A DNA stretch of 64,000 nucleotides from SB11 sp035906255 (GTDB lineage: Bacteria; Bacteroidota; Bacteroidia; UBA8524), in NCBI GenBank assembly GCA_035906255.1, contig JAMIFM010000010.1, forward strand, positions 361,231 to 425,230, written 5' to 3'. Positions 16,622 to 25,823 of the stretch are shown here, in pieces (the first letter of the stretch is position 1; every line of letters begins with the position of its first letter). The notes under the pieces were generated by a model, which made no database searches, had not been told where the DNA came from, and worked only from the letters and a program-made list of their open reading frames with translations. Both the position numbers and the translations under genes were made by a program.

Positions 16622-17626
16622 TTACCACCAAATCTTAAAAGGTTTGTATTCTTCTATTCCCAGTAAATGCTTGCTTAGTTTATAGCACTCAAGTTTTACA
16701 AGATGTTTATAGCTAACGTGCTTATTTAACGTACGGTGTTTTATTGTTTCGTTTATCTTTTCTTCAAACGCACGGACAAAGGTTTTTTTGCCACTTTCTT
16801 TCAGGGTAGTGCTATTTAGATTAGTATCAAAATCAGTGCTTTGAATTTCTTTTTTGTTCAATACCCTAAATATCAACCTATCCACTAAAATGGGTTTAAA
16901 TATTTCTGCAATATCTAATGCTAATGAATATCGTCTGTATCCCGGCTCGTGTAAGAAACTGATAGTGGGATTGAGTTGTGTGTGGTACAGCTGCCCTAAA
17001 CAAAGTGAATAACACATCATATTTCCAAAAGATATGAGGGCATTTACCTCATTGGCTGGGGGCTGTTTGCTGCGACCACCCATTTCAAAATCACGGATAA
17101 TAGTATCAAACGTTTGGTAATAGGTTTGCCTGATGTTTCCCTCCAGTCCCATTAATTCATCAATTGCTTGGTATTGTTGAATTGTACTTCCATATTGTTC
17201 TATTTGCGCTATTTGCAATTCAACATCTTTGTCTCTGTTGTTATAGTATTTCAGGTTTTTAAGCATATTAAATGCTGCGCCTTCTATAAACTTTTGGGCA
17301 ATTACTATTCGCTTCTTTTTATCGATATATTGTTTGGTTTGTTCAATCTGCATTTTGCCTGCCAGCAAATAGTCTTTGGGCATAAAGGAGCCACGGTAAT
17401 GTTCGTAATAATCAAAAAAGTGAACGGCTATCTGTTGTTTGCCTAAAAAGGTGTAAAGGGCAGAATTGGCATCCAAACTGCCGTACACATATAAATCGCT
17501 TATGCCTTCAACGGGGAGGTATTTTGGCGATTGCTCGTTTCCATCTTCATCAACGGGTGTAAATTTAAGGCTGTTGTCTTGTCGGCTCAATCGCCCCGGA
17601 TTAAATAAGTAATAAGTTTTCTTCAT
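16622..17626 (-). CDS. cas1: CRISPR-associated integrase Cas1
   Basis: The 334-residue protein is a type I-B Cas1, starting MKKTYYLFNPGRLSRQDN. A TTG two codons upstream is less likely as the start. Cas1 is the metal-dependent integrase that joins spacer DNA to the array. The three metal ligands are visible: glutamate in GLEGNIRQ (about residue 162), histidine in SFLHEPGYRR (about 226) and aspartate in SLALDIAEIFKP (about 238). The length and spacing fit the family. The gene lies 12 bases after cas4 and one base before cas2, which makes a complete adaptation module. All key residues are present, so the system should be able to acquire spacers. This agrees with the run of identical repeats at the leader end. 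Confidence 0.98.
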   Translation of the reverse strand: MKKTYYLFNPGRLSRQDNSLKFTPVDEDGNEQSPKYLPVEGISDLYVYGSLDANSALYTFLGKQQIAVHFFDYYEHYRGSFMPKDYLLAGKMQIEQTKQYIDKKKRIVIAQKFIEGAAFNMLKNLKYYNNRDKDVELQIAQIEQYGSTIQQYQAIDELMGLEGNIRQTYYQTFDTIIRDFEMGGRSKQPPANEVNALISFGNMMCYSLCLGQLYHTQLNPTISFLHEPGYRRYSLALDIAEIFKPILVDRLIFRVLNKKEIQSTDFDTNLNSTTLKESGKKTFVRAFEEKINETIKHRTLNKHVSYKHLVKLECYKLSKHLLGIEEYKPFKIWW

Positions 17627-17638
17627 CAGCAATCAATA

Positions 17639-18145
17639 TTAGTCTTCACCGCTCCAACAAAAATCGTAGTATGAGCAGTTTTTGCACAAGCCTATTTTTA
17701 TCTTATCGGGACAGGTTTCAGCATGGATTAGTTTTTCTATTTGTGGTATGATGTTGTTGATATAGACTTCATCATCAATCGATAGTTGAACCTCTTTGCG
17801 CTGCTTTAGTTTTGGGTATTCTAAAATGCCTGTTACCCCATCAACACCGTGTTGTTTTAGTATGTAGATGTAGTATTTCACCTGCCATTGGTGGGCATCT
17901 TCTACTTTGTTGCTGCGTTTTGTTTCGTGAATTATTTTGTTTTTGGAATCGTAAAAATCAATCTTCACTCCGCCAATTTCGAGCTCGGTGTATTTTTCAG
18001 CCCTGTTTTCATAACTGGTTTCGTGCAATAGTTTTCCATCGCTCACTATTTCGCTGGTATGTTCCATAGTAATACCGTTAGCAAATAACCACAGTTTGCG
18101 GTGGCAAAGCATGAAATAGGCTATATGGGTGCCTGTTGGAAGCAT
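17639..18145 (-). CDS. cas4: CRISPR-associated exonuclease Cas4
   Basis: The 168-residue protein is a RecB-like nuclease with an iron-sulphur cluster. In the family it helps trim prespacers and select those with a correct PAM. One cysteine lies near the N-terminus (FMLCHRKLW, C14) and three at the C-terminus (C154, C157 and C163 in GLCKNCSYYDFCW), the usual four-cysteine arrangement. The nuclease core shows VKIDFYDS, HETKRS and HQWQVKYYIY, matching the D, E-x-K and QxxxY motifs. The gene begins at the ATG at 18145, two bases after cas3, and precedes cas1. No damage is visible. Confidence 0.96.
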   Translation of the reverse strand: MLPTGTHIAYFMLCHRKLWLFANGITMEHTSEIVSDGKLLHETSYENRAEKYTELEIGGVKIDFYDSKNKIIHETKRSNKVEDAHQWQVKYYIYILKQHGVDGVTGILEYPKLKQRKEVQLSIDDEVYINNIIPQIEKLIHAETCPDKIKIGLCKNCSYYDFCWSGED

Positions 18146-18147
18146 AG

Positions 18148-20442
18148 TTAAATAATTTGACTATCTATGGTTTGCCCAATTTTCTGATAGCCAATCACAT
18201 TATTGTATTCTAAGTTAGGCGCAACTATTATATCGTACTTGTCATTTTTAACTGGACTTTCAACTTCATAACCATAAACTTGAACTAAAAGTTGATTAGC
18301 TTCAATAAATCTTTTTTGCTGGATTTTATTTTCAAATTCATAGAATAAGTTACTGCACAGTACATCTATTTTTTGATTGTTCTTTTCCAAAACGTCTTCA
18401 ATCCAATCCTCCCAATGGCCTGCTATCCATTCTTCCTCATAATTATTAATGGTTGAATTATTAAAACCTCTATTGAAATCCTCAAGTTGATTTTCATTAT
18501 AGCCATTAGCATAAACCTGATTGCAAACACTTACTAAATCATTCTCAGAAAGCTCTTTGTTATCAAGTGCTAATAGTTGTTGGTATGAACTCTTCAATAC
18601 CTCATTATCGTAGAAAGGAGTACGACCTATTATATTCTCAAATAGATATACGGGAACAGTATTAGAGATTTCACTTATCTTTTTATCAATTGGCTTAATT
18701 TGTTTTTTACCCGCCCTGTTAACCCTTCCAAAACGCTGAATTAAAGCATCAATAGGGGCACACTCAATAAATGCAACATCATAATCAATATCCAAGCTTA
18801 CTTCAACCGCTTGTGTTGCAATTAAAAGTTGAGGGCGCTGAGAAGTATCATTATTTGTGATTGCCGATTCTATTTCGTTTCTATCCCTTTTATTGAAACC
18901 ACTATGAAGAAGCCTTTTAGAGCCTTCACAATCAACTTCAATAAAGAGTTTTTGAGCTGTTTTTACATTATTAACAACTACAATTACAGAGTATCCTGAT
19001 TTTAAATATTGTGAAACCAAGTCTAATTTATCTGTCAAGAATTGTCCTGTTTGGCAATAAAGCTGATGCCGTTTTCTATCTAAAACAATCCTATCACTTT
19101 CATCCTTAATATTTGGACGAATTAATTTTGAATAATCCCCATCAAAAACTTCTACAACAATTAAATTCAGCATAAAGTCGGGAATTGTTGCCGACATAAA
19201 AAGGAATTTTGCATTGAAGATTTTCCGGTACAATTTAACTGTTGCTAATAACATACCTGTTAATAAGGCATCGTATGTATGAAATTCATCAAGTACAAAG
19301 AGGGCATTTTTATATTCAAATAAACCGAACTCCCATCCTTTACCCTTTAGAGAAGTCTTAAGGATTTGATGCAGCGTAGCTACTTTTATAGGATAGAATA
19401 TCTCTTTTGAAAGTAAGTTTTTTGATTTGGCAATTTTCTCTAATTCTATATTATCTCTTTCATAATTGGAGTCTTCATTAGAGAGTTGAGTGTAAAAAAA
19501 ATCAAGTGTTTTTGAATGAAGTGCCGCTACGCTTTCATCACCAAAAACACTCTGAAGTCTGTTTACCATCGCATTAATACTTGCAGTATAAGGGAGAAGA
19601 TAGAAGAGCCTTGCATTATTTGTTTGATTTGCAAAAACCCAACTTAAAGCAGCTTCGGTTTTCCCCGACCCTGTTGGGGCATGAAGGATTACATCTGTTT
19701 TAACATTTTGAAGGCGTTGCTGAAAATTCCTAAAATCAAAAAAGGTATTTTCATTTTTGGGTTGAAAATCATGGAGGTTAATTTTTTTGTATAGAGGTAA
19801 ATTATTTTCCATTCTGGCAGAACCAATATGGTCCGCAGCGATAAGTAAAGCCCGCATATAGGATAATGATTTTCTATCTTTTGAGTCAGAAACTAATTTC
19901 CCTTGATATGAAGTGTTTAAAACTTGGCGAAACTCCTTAGATATTTCTGCGTTAATATCCTCTTTTTTCAGTTTAAGAGGTAATCCCATCAACATTAACC
20001 ACTCTGTTAGTGTTTGATGGGACAACAATTCTTTCTCCTTTTCAAATAAAAACTTTAAATATGAAGTAAGGGTATCCTTTTCTAACCGGCCTTTGCCAGC
20101 CTCTCTACTACAAATACCTTTATGGTGTGTTGCAATAGCAAAAAGTTCATCAATTGGTAAGTCTAAAAAGTTTTCGCAAAACCAAAGTGATATAATTTCA
20201 TGTCTTATTGGCTCGCTTTTTTCACCAATAAGTTTTTTTTGAAAATCTGAATGAATTTTGCCTAAATCATGTAAAACTGCGCAGCGAAATAATTTCTTTG
20301 ACCAATAATTTCTTTCAGTATCGGTGAGTGGTAGGCTTGACAGTAGATTTTCCCCAGCGGTAATTACGTGCTCAGTATGCATTTGCAATGTGGTTTCCCC
20401 ATCACTTTTTGCAAAAAAAACATCAAACCTATTTTTACCCAT
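18148..20442 (-). CDS. cas3: CRISPR-associated helicase-nuclease Cas3
   Basis: The 764-residue protein joins an N-terminal HD nuclease to a superfamily 2 helicase. The HD domain shows H25 in MHTEH, VLHDLGKIH with H58 and D59, H81, and H106-H107 in ATHHKG. The helicase has Walker A APTGSGKT (255-262), DEFH (385-388), SAT (417-419), QAVEVSLDID and the arginine-finger motif QRFGRVNRAG. In type I systems Cas3 is recruited by Cascade after target binding and degrades the non-target strand while unwinding DNA. All motifs are intact. The gene lies one base after cas5 and two bases before cas4. A single HD-helicase polypeptide with the HD domain first is the normal arrangement. Confidence 0.98.
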   Translation of the reverse strand: MGKNRFDVFFAKSDGETTLQMHTEHVITAGENLLSSLPLTDTERNYWSKKLFRCAVLHDLGKIHSDFQKKLIGEKSEPIRHEIISLWFCENFLDLPIDELFAIATHHKGICSREAGKGRLEKDTLTSYLKFLFEKEKELLSHQTLTEWLMLMGLPLKLKKEDINAEISKEFRQVLNTSYQGKLVSDSKDRKSLSYMRALLIAADHIGSARMENNLPLYKKINLHDFQPKNENTFFDFRNFQQRLQNVKTDVILHAPTGSGKTEAALSWVFANQTNNARLFYLLPYTASINAMVNRLQSVFGDESVAALHSKTLDFFYTQLSNEDSNYERDNIELEKIAKSKNLLSKEIFYPIKVATLHQILKTSLKGKGWEFGLFEYKNALFVLDEFHTYDALLTGMLLATVKLYRKIFNAKFLFMSATIPDFMLNLIVVEVFDGDYSKLIRPNIKDESDRIVLDRKRHQLYCQTGQFLTDKLDLVSQYLKSGYSVIVVVNNVKTAQKLFIEVDCEGSKRLLHSGFNKRDRNEIESAITNNDTSQRPQLLIATQAVEVSLDIDYDVAFIECAPIDALIQRFGRVNRAGKKQIKPIDKKISEISNTVPVYLFENIIGRTPFYDNEVLKSSYQQLLALDNKELSENDLVSVCNQVYANGYNENQLEDFNRGFNNSTINNYEEEWIAGHWEDWIEDVLEKNNQKIDVLCSNLFYEFENKIQQKRFIEANQLLVQVYGYEVESPVKNDKYDIIVAPNLEYNNVIGYQKIGQTIDSQII

Positions 20443-20443
20443 T

Positions 20444-21115
20444 TTAAAATCTATGTAAATAGAAACTTTGTGGAGGTTCTATATTGGTTGTGTATAGGTT
20501 CGGCAGATTTAATTTGGTTTTGTTATCAAAGGGAATAGTTAAAAACACCTCTGTTTTTGTAGGTCTCCTGCCTCCACCAACCATTTCACTTTCTTCAAAA
20601 GCCTCTGCAAGTTGCACTAATTGTCCTCCCGCTTGAATATTAGGACTGAAGGGCAGCATACAACCTGAAATTACAGCTTCCTTAACAGGGCTTATTTCTA
20701 CAACTTCCACAGAATCTATTTTTAGAATATCCTGTGAACGACCTAATGATGGTGTACCGATGGGACTTTTAAAATAATCAATCCAATCAGTACGATTTAT
20801 CCAAAGTATTAACTTTGGCATAATATGGAACTCACGCAGGTAAGCATCAGACCCTTTTGTATGCCTTTTAATCTTTTTGTTATCGTATTCCAATCGTTGT
20901 CTTGTTTCAATATCTTTAGCTACACTATCATACGAATAATGAAATCCTATTCCCACCTCTTTTGGTTCAACAATACGTCCCAAACAACAACCAATTATAC
21001 CCAACAATAGTGAGTATGAAGGGGTGTGCATACACACAGCATTGCCTGAAAGTATAAACGGCATTCTTGGTGTAGCTGTCCAACCTGAAAATTCTATTTG
21101 AAGGACTTTATCCAT
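20444..21115 (-). CDS. cas5: Type I-B Cascade subunit Cas5
   Basis: The 223-residue protein is a Cas5-family RAMP. It begins DKVLQIEFSGWTATPRMPF, the typical N-terminal strand and loop, and contains PSYSLLLGIIGCCLGR, the conserved helix of this family. Cas5 binds the 5' handle of the crRNA at the foot of Cascade and contacts Cas8 and the first Cas7 subunit. The start ATG overlaps the end of cas7 by 8 bases, so translation is probably coupled. A cluster of glycines with GGGRRPTKTEVF near residue 177 may be part of the RNA-binding surface. The I-B assignment rests on the neighbouring genes. Confidence 0.93.
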   Translation of the reverse strand: MDKVLQIEFSGWTATPRMPFILSGNAVCMHTPSYSLLLGIIGCCLGRIVEPKEVGIGFHYSYDSVAKDIETRQRLEYDNKKIKRHTKGSDAYLREFHIMPKLILWINRTDWIDYFKSPIGTPSLGRSQDILKIDSVEVVEISPVKEAVISGCMLPFSPNIQAGGQLVQLAEAFEESEMVGGGRRPTKTEVFLTIPFDNKTKLNLPNLYTTNIEPPQSFYLHRF

Positions 21116-22133
21116 TGTTTAGGTATTTTTGGTTGAAAGCGTTTACAACTCCAATTGGAGAGTCTATCACAAAACCTTCGCCAAGGTTTTTTATTTCATC
21201 TTCATTTTGAAGATACCCAGTTCTTACACCAATATAAATTGGTGTAGCAAGTTTTGTTTTGTAATCAGTGGCTAATTGCTTTAACGTGTCAATATTAAGG
21301 GTAGGTTTTTCTCCGGTGCCACTGAATAGATTGTTGAAAATGGGATTAGCTGACTCCATACCAGCTAAAATCAATACTTTGGGCGAAACATCCGCTCCAA
21401 AAGCAGCTTGTTTTGCTCCCCCCCGTAAAAAAGCCAACCCTTTTAACAATCCTGCTGCGTGCCTGCTCCTAATTGTGTCGGAATTTTTTAGTTCATATCT
21501 TTTAAACTTCCCTCCATGGATAGCAGTTTCGTAAAATTTGTCTTTATGGTTTTTCACCAATTCAGCCGAAAGTTCTTGGTGGCTGCCAAGATTATCATAC
21601 ACCCCTAAACGGTAGTATTCAAGATTAAAAAAGCCCTCCAAATGAGTTGAATAAAATTTGGTTGAATATGGCAAAGGCGTGCCTTCTTTTAGGTGAACAA
21701 ATGCCTCATCGGTATTCATAGCTCGCATATTACGTATTCCTTTCAGAATAGAAGACTTGAAGGGAGAAGTTCTTTGTATGCTTTCTTCTTTTCCGCTGCC
21801 GCTCTTCATATATCCAAACAAATCATCTTCTGGAAATTCTATTGGGTTTAATTCAGTGGCAATTTTTGAGGTTGACCCTTTTTCAGATTCTTTAATTGCC
21901 CTTAATTCGCTTGGACTCCATTTATTTTCTTCATTGGTTGTGTCTCGCAACCACCTGCGCCATGATTGTGCAGATACATAGGGTACTTCTTCCAGCCTGT
22001 TATTGACTTTTTCTCTAAAAGTTTTAGGAATTACCTTGTTTTTATCTTCACCAACTCCGCCACCAGCACCATTCAAAAAAGTTGCCGTTGCATCAATCAA
22101 TAGTGCACCTGTAATGTTTTTTAATTCTGCCAT
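21108..22133 (-). CDS. cas7: Type I-B Cascade backbone Cas7 (Cst2/DevR family)
   Basis: The 341-residue protein is the backbone subunit that coats the crRNA spacer. Features of the Cst2/DevR branch are visible: LLIDATATFLNGAG near the N-terminus, YVSAQSWRRWLRDT (about residues 53-66), TSPFKSSILKGIRNM, SRHAAGLLKGLAFLRGGAKQA (a Gly-rich block), and a C-terminal PIYIGVRTGYL. The length is normal for the family. It lies four bases after cas8 and overlaps cas5 by eight. Several copies per complex are expected in type I-B. Nothing odd is seen. Confidence 0.95.
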   Translation of the reverse strand: MAELKNITGALLIDATATFLNGAGGGVGEDKNKVIPKTFREKVNNRLEEVPYVSAQSWRRWLRDTTNEENKWSPSELRAIKESEKGSTSKIATELNPIEFPEDDLFGYMKSGSGKEESIQRTSPFKSSILKGIRNMRAMNTDEAFVHLKEGTPLPYSTKFYSTHLEGFFNLEYYRLGVYDNLGSHQELSAELVKNHKDKFYETAIHGGKFKRYELKNSDTIRSRHAAGLLKGLAFLRGGAKQAAFGADVSPKVLILAGMESANPIFNNLFSGTGEKPTLNIDTLKQLATDYKTKLATPIYIGVRTGYLQNEDEIKNLGEGFVIDSPIGVVNAFNQKYLNNG

Positions 22134-22137
22134 TGTT

Positions 22138-24153
22138 TTAATTTGTTATTGTTTGACTTGTATGAATTGATTGTTGAATATTTTTTAGCAATGAAAGTTT
22201 TATTGCCAATTTGGTAAACGATGGACTATACTCTCCATAAGAGTTATACAAAAGGTTTTCCGTCCATTTATCTGTCTTTAAACCATCTCTTTGTCTTAAG
22301 AAGACGTTTACATTTTCTAATGCTTCCCTAAACCAGTAAAGGAAGTCAGACGACTCAAATGATATACCTTTAATTAGGGTTAGGTATTTGTTATGAGGCT
22401 TTGCCCCTGTATTCCTATTTTGGTATTTATCAAAATAGTATTGTTGATAATCAGCACTAAACTCATCAAACTGTTTATACCACTGCGTATCAAATGGTCT
22501 GCTGTTATCATCAGAAAATGATGTTAGGTTAAAATCCATTATGTTAGGAAATACTGGTTGTTCAGGCTGGCTAAAAAACAAGCGGAGAAGTTCGTTTAAA
22601 CCATTTTTTAGCGGCACTAAATGTTCATCGTATAAAACACGGGCAATTACACTTATAGCTATGTTATGTTTGGTGCATAATCGCTCGAATAGACCTTTAT
22701 AATTAACCGATACATACTCTTGCCTGTTGATTAAGCTACTAATAATTTTGGTACTGTTTTCATCATTTTGTATGAGTGATATAAACCACTCGCAAACTTC
22801 CCTCGCATTTGAAGGTACATCAGCTATAATTGGAACTTCATTTGCAAATACTTTCTTCTGATAATAAAAGTGAATTAGTTTGTGCAGATTATAGTAATTG
22901 TTTTTTACGGGCAATATATCGGCATTATCAAGTGTTTGTAATTGATGGTAAAGGCTCCATTTCCCATTTTTAGTTGCTTCTACCAATACCCCATATAAAT
23001 CAATTCTGTATTCTTTTTCACCCCAAGCGTCAGTCTTGACAAGGTATTTATCAAACGATGGGGCTTTGTATCGGTCAATCAAATGTGCTAAGTATTTTGC
23101 GTACTCTATATGTTTAACATTTCCTGTTACTTTAAAATATGTTTCTAAGAATTGTACACTAACACCCGCATATTCTGTACGTTTTTTACCCGAACCAAAA
23201 ACACTTGGATACAGCAACCACCACTCTTGATTTCTTTCTAAGGAATCCAAAAACTTAAAAGACGATTCCCCCATTAATATATTCTTTAATTCAGCACCTA
23301 CCGACGGGCTAACTTTCTTTATTAAGATTAACTTTCTAATAAGCGAGTTAGGGACTCTGTCAATTTCACAACTTGCACCTGTGCCAGAGTTTGAAAAACT
23401 CCAAAGGTTTAAATCTGAGTATTCCTCTTCACTTTCTTCCTTATCTTCAAGTATTTCTATTGCTTGTAACAAATAATTCCCTTTTGTAAAACGTACATTT
23501 TCAATTTGCTCGGTCGATTTTGTTGTTTCAATATGTTTCATCAACCGCTTTTGGTTTTCAGCTATTAACTGCTTTGCAAAATCAAAATTTGAAGAGTCTA
23601 TAAGTAAAATACCGCCATTATAGAGTAGAGATGATAAGGGTAAAAATTGAAGAATAGCTATGCAAACAGGGTGTATTTGTATAGAAAATTTAGCTTGTGG
23701 CAGGGCTTGGGCGTCAGACCCTAAACCGCCAATTAAAGGAAACCACGTGCGACTGATGGTTGTATCTTTATTTGCTATTTCTTTAGCAGACAAACCCGCT
23801 TTAGTCAAGGCCACTTCATACACTTTATTAAATGGTGTTTGAAACTTCAACCCTGAGATTTCACAAATGCTTTCCCCTTCGTTTTCAAAGGTCTCTATAA
23901 TAGTTTTAAATAAGGTGTCATATACTCTATCTCCATTATTCTTATCGTTGTGCAATGGACCGTTTTTAGTAAACAGCATGGTATAATTTTTAAGTCGCTT
24001 GTTTAGCTTTAGCAAACCCTTTTCTTCATATAGCTTCAATAATAGCGTTGGAGTTATTTCTGATACATTTTTTAACTTTCCCAATGCTTCAATAGTCATC
24101 AAAGCATTATTCAGCATTGCATTTCCAGTATAAGCATTAAAAATAGTTTGCAT
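22138..24153 (-). CDS. cas8b: Type I-B Cascade large subunit Cas8b (Cst1-like)
   Basis: The 671-residue protein occupies the cas8 position between cas6 and cas7. Its beginning, FNAYTGNAMLNNALMTIEALG, followed by LLKLYEEKGLLKL, resembles Cas8b1/Cst1. The large subunit recognises the PAM and opens target DNA. Cst1 proteins usually carry two CxxC zinc-binding pairs. Here the first is reduced to CEISG (C97) and the second appears as HPVC (H161, C164), so the zinc site looks partly lost. The remainder is poorly conserved, as is usual for Cas8. I chose the ATG at 24153; the next upstream initiator, a TTG, overlaps the cas6 stop. The protein is longer than I would expect for Cst1, which may reflect a lineage-specific insertion. 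Confidence 0.85.
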   Translation of the reverse strand: MQTIFNAYTGNAMLNNALMTIEALGKLKNVSEITPTLLLKLYEEKGLLKLNKRLKNYTMLFTKNGPLHNDKNNGDRVYDTLFKTIIETFENEGESICEISGLKFQTPFNKVYEVALTKAGLSAKEIANKDTTISRTWFPLIGGLGSDAQALPQAKFSIQIHPVCIAILQFLPLSSLLYNGGILLIDSSNFDFAKQLIAENQKRLMKHIETTKSTEQIENVRFTKGNYLLQAIEILEDKEESEEEYSDLNLWSFSNSGTGASCEIDRVPNSLIRKLILIKKVSPSVGAELKNILMGESSFKFLDSLERNQEWWLLYPSVFGSGKKRTEYAGVSVQFLETYFKVTGNVKHIEYAKYLAHLIDRYKAPSFDKYLVKTDAWGEKEYRIDLYGVLVEATKNGKWSLYHQLQTLDNADILPVKNNYYNLHKLIHFYYQKKVFANEVPIIADVPSNAREVCEWFISLIQNDENSTKIISSLINRQEYVSVNYKGLFERLCTKHNIAISVIARVLYDEHLVPLKNGLNELLRLFFSQPEQPVFPNIMDFNLTSFSDDNSRPFDTQWYKQFDEFSADYQQYYFDKYQNRNTGAKPHNKYLTLIKGISFESSDFLYWFREALENVNVFLRQRDGLKTDKWTENLLYNSYGEYSPSFTKLAIKLSLLKNIQQSIHTSQTITN

Positions 24154-24155
24154 AA

Positions 24156-24923
24156 TCAATAATTGTTTGTTAATCCCATCCCCATACTATTCTTTTCCCC
24201 GAAACCAGCATAATATCCCACTTCAATCAACTCCTTTGGAGCTTGAATCTCAAAATCGTATTGGTAGCCCCGCACTTTGGTTTCGGCTATGGTTCCTTGT
24301 TTTATAGTTATAAGTTTTGATTTGGGCGTGTTAAGTACCGTTAACTTACAATTGCCTTTTGGGGCAGTTAATCCTTCGTTTGCCGATTGGTATTTTTCCC
24401 GTAGGTTGTCAAAAAAACGCTTTTCATAACCCATATCATCGGGATTAAGGTATTGTGAGGTAAGCTTGCCGTTTCTTTCCACAGGCTCTGATATGCAAAT
24501 GGGAAATTGTGAGCGAAAACGTGATACAGTACCCAATTCAACAGGGCTTTCTATATCAATAGCTTTAACTTCAAAATCCACCTGCGAGATTTTATCCCCT
24601 AACCCAAAGTGTTGGTTTCTAAAACACCCCGACACAAAATGCTTAACAGCTTCGGGTAATAAAAAGCTAAGGGTAATGCTGCAATTGGGTGCTTGGGCTA
24701 TTATCCTATCTTTTTGAATTACGTAATTCTCAAACTTGATAGGTGAAAACGTAAATAGTTTAAACTTACGTTTTTCGTAACTGTACCCTTGTTCATGCAG
24801 CCAGTTTGAAAATTCAGGATTGGCTAAATGTATGGTTTTGTATATCCATGCAGCTATAGGGTACTGATAGTTTATTGGTAGGGTATTACCACGTCTTATT
24901 GACAATTGAAGATGTATTCTCAT
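24156..24923 (-). CDS. cas6: CRISPR RNA endonuclease Cas6
   Basis: The 255-residue protein begins MRIHLQLSIRRGN, the usual Cas6 N-terminal strand, and ends with the glycine-rich loop YYAGFGEKNSMGMG that is diagnostic for the family. It cuts the array transcript within each repeat, leaving the 8-base handle seen in the repeat sequence. The likely catalytic histidine region is near YQYPIAAWIYKTIHLANP (about residues 19-36). I chose the ATG at 24923 because the upstream TTG codons lie over a promoter-like TAAATTGC. It is the first gene of the cas operon, two bases before cas8b. The region upstream is non-coding and rich in palindromes. Confidence 0.95.
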   Translation of the reverse strand: MRIHLQLSIRRGNTLPINYQYPIAAWIYKTIHLANPEFSNWLHEQGYSYEKRKFKLFTFSPIKFENYVIQKDRIIAQAPNCSITLSFLLPEAVKHFVSGCFRNQHFGLGDKISQVDFEVKAIDIESPVELGTVSRFRSQFPICISEPVERNGKLTSQYLNPDDMGYEKRFFDNLREKYQSANEGLTAPKGNCKLTVLNTPKSKLITIKQGTIAETKVRGYQYDFEIQAPKELIEVGYYAGFGEKNSMGMGLTNNY

Positions 24924-25038
24924 TACTTTCAATAGCAATTTAGTGCTTTTAACTTAACGCTAAATTATCTTTTCCCCATTGCTCATTTTGCTTTCCCAAA
25001 TACTGTCTCATAACACTATTGATAAAATCGTTTTGCTA

Positions 25039-25071
25039 CCAACTGTTGGTCAACAATCAACCAACAGTTGG
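25039..25071. repeat. 12-bp inverted repeat with self-palindromic arms (CCAACTGTTGG)
   Basis: CCAACTGTTGGT at 25039-25050 and ACCAACAGTTGG at 25060-25071 flank 9 bases. Each arm is itself nearly palindromic. It lies about 115 bases upstream of the cas6 start and could be an operator of the cas operon or a second stem of the nearby terminator. Confidence 0.65.
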
Positions 25072-25130
25072 CAACAGTTGATTTGTGAAAAATGTAATGT
25101 ATTGATTATTTGCTTGTTATTGCTTTTAAA

Positions 25131-25182
25131 AACCAACAGGTGTTGGCAACAGTTGGGCAACTGTTGCCAACACCTGTTGGTT
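25131..25182 (-). terminator. 25-bp perfect inverted repeat, probable terminator
   Basis: Two perfect 25-base arms are separated by only two bases. On the minus strand the repeat starts three bases after the stop codon of a small ORF and is followed by TTTTT, so it can act as a rho-independent terminator insulating cas6 from upstream transcription. It is unusually long for a terminator and shares the CAACTGTTG/GTTGGCAAC motif with the region near 5.1-5.4 kb. Confidence 0.65.
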
Positions 25183-25184
25183 GG

Positions 25185-25313
25185 TCAAATATGCGCTTCG
25201 TTATCTTCTTCTGAAAGTCCCCTGCTCTTTTCGTATAAGGTGTTTAATTCTGTAAAATCTTTGGCTAAAAAGTTCGAACTTTGGAGCAGTTTGTCCACTT
25301 TCTTAAAAGCCAT
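25185..25313 (-). CDS. Short ORF, 42 residues, possible gene remnant
   Basis: The ORF starts MAFKKVDKLLQ and ends LSEEDNEAHI. The composition is normal for a small soluble helical protein, and its stop is followed directly by the strong terminator-like palindrome, which suggests it was once a transcribed 3' end. An overlapping frame just upstream reads MTSETLFSNSIIVKVQYQ, so it could be the tail of a longer, frameshifted gene. I do not recognise the family. It is listed because of the terminator and its clean reading frame; it may not be expressed. Confidence 0.4.
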   Translation of the reverse strand: MAFKKVDKLLQSSNFLAKDFTELNTLYEKSRGLSEEDNEAHI

Positions 25314-25823
25314 TTTGGTATTGCACTTTAACAATTATGGAGTTGGAAAAAAGCGTCTCTGATGTCATTTGAGAAGATTATCGGTTCGTCTTGATTAAGA
25401 GTAGTTGTTGAAAAGATAAAAAAGAGCCCGGTATTTGATAAAATCCATAATAAATTAAGGATTTAGCCTCCGCTTGTTTCGCAATCTTCTAACGTCTTTA
25501 AAATTACTTTTAAAAATCCCACAAGGGTAAAAAAGCCTGATTTTGAAGAGCGGTTGAGCCATAATGAAATAGTGTTAATTTTTCAAATATTAGCCGGACT
25601 CGGCTTCAAAAGTAACACTATTTCCTCACCATTAAAAGGCTTTGGCTTCACAATGGGTTATTTTGTTGGGTTCCTGACTCGAACTCTTGTTAGCTGTTTC
25701 CCTCTTTTCTAAATTGACGAGGACTGCCTAACCGATGGGGTCTAATTTTCACCTTTGTGTTGAAAAACTTTAGAAGTCCCGAGAAATCGAGGTCTTTTAA
25801 GTATATTTGGTTATCAGAGTTCT
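25314..25823. other. Non-coding region with nested inverted repeat
   Basis: No convincing gene is seen. GAAATAGTGTTA at 25566-25577 pairs with its complement at 25613-25624, and AGCCG/CGGCT (about 25592-25605) forms an inner stem. A decayed terminator-like repeat at 25773-25797 resembles the intact one at 27373-27396. The Rhs fragment begins immediately after it. Confidence 0.5.

Noticed and set aside
24979..25362. 127-residue plus-strand open frame across the palindromes upstream of cas6
   Set aside because: It is built from the inverted repeats, with biased composition (long L and I runs, many Q, W and C), and the minus strand holds a better small ORF with a terminator.
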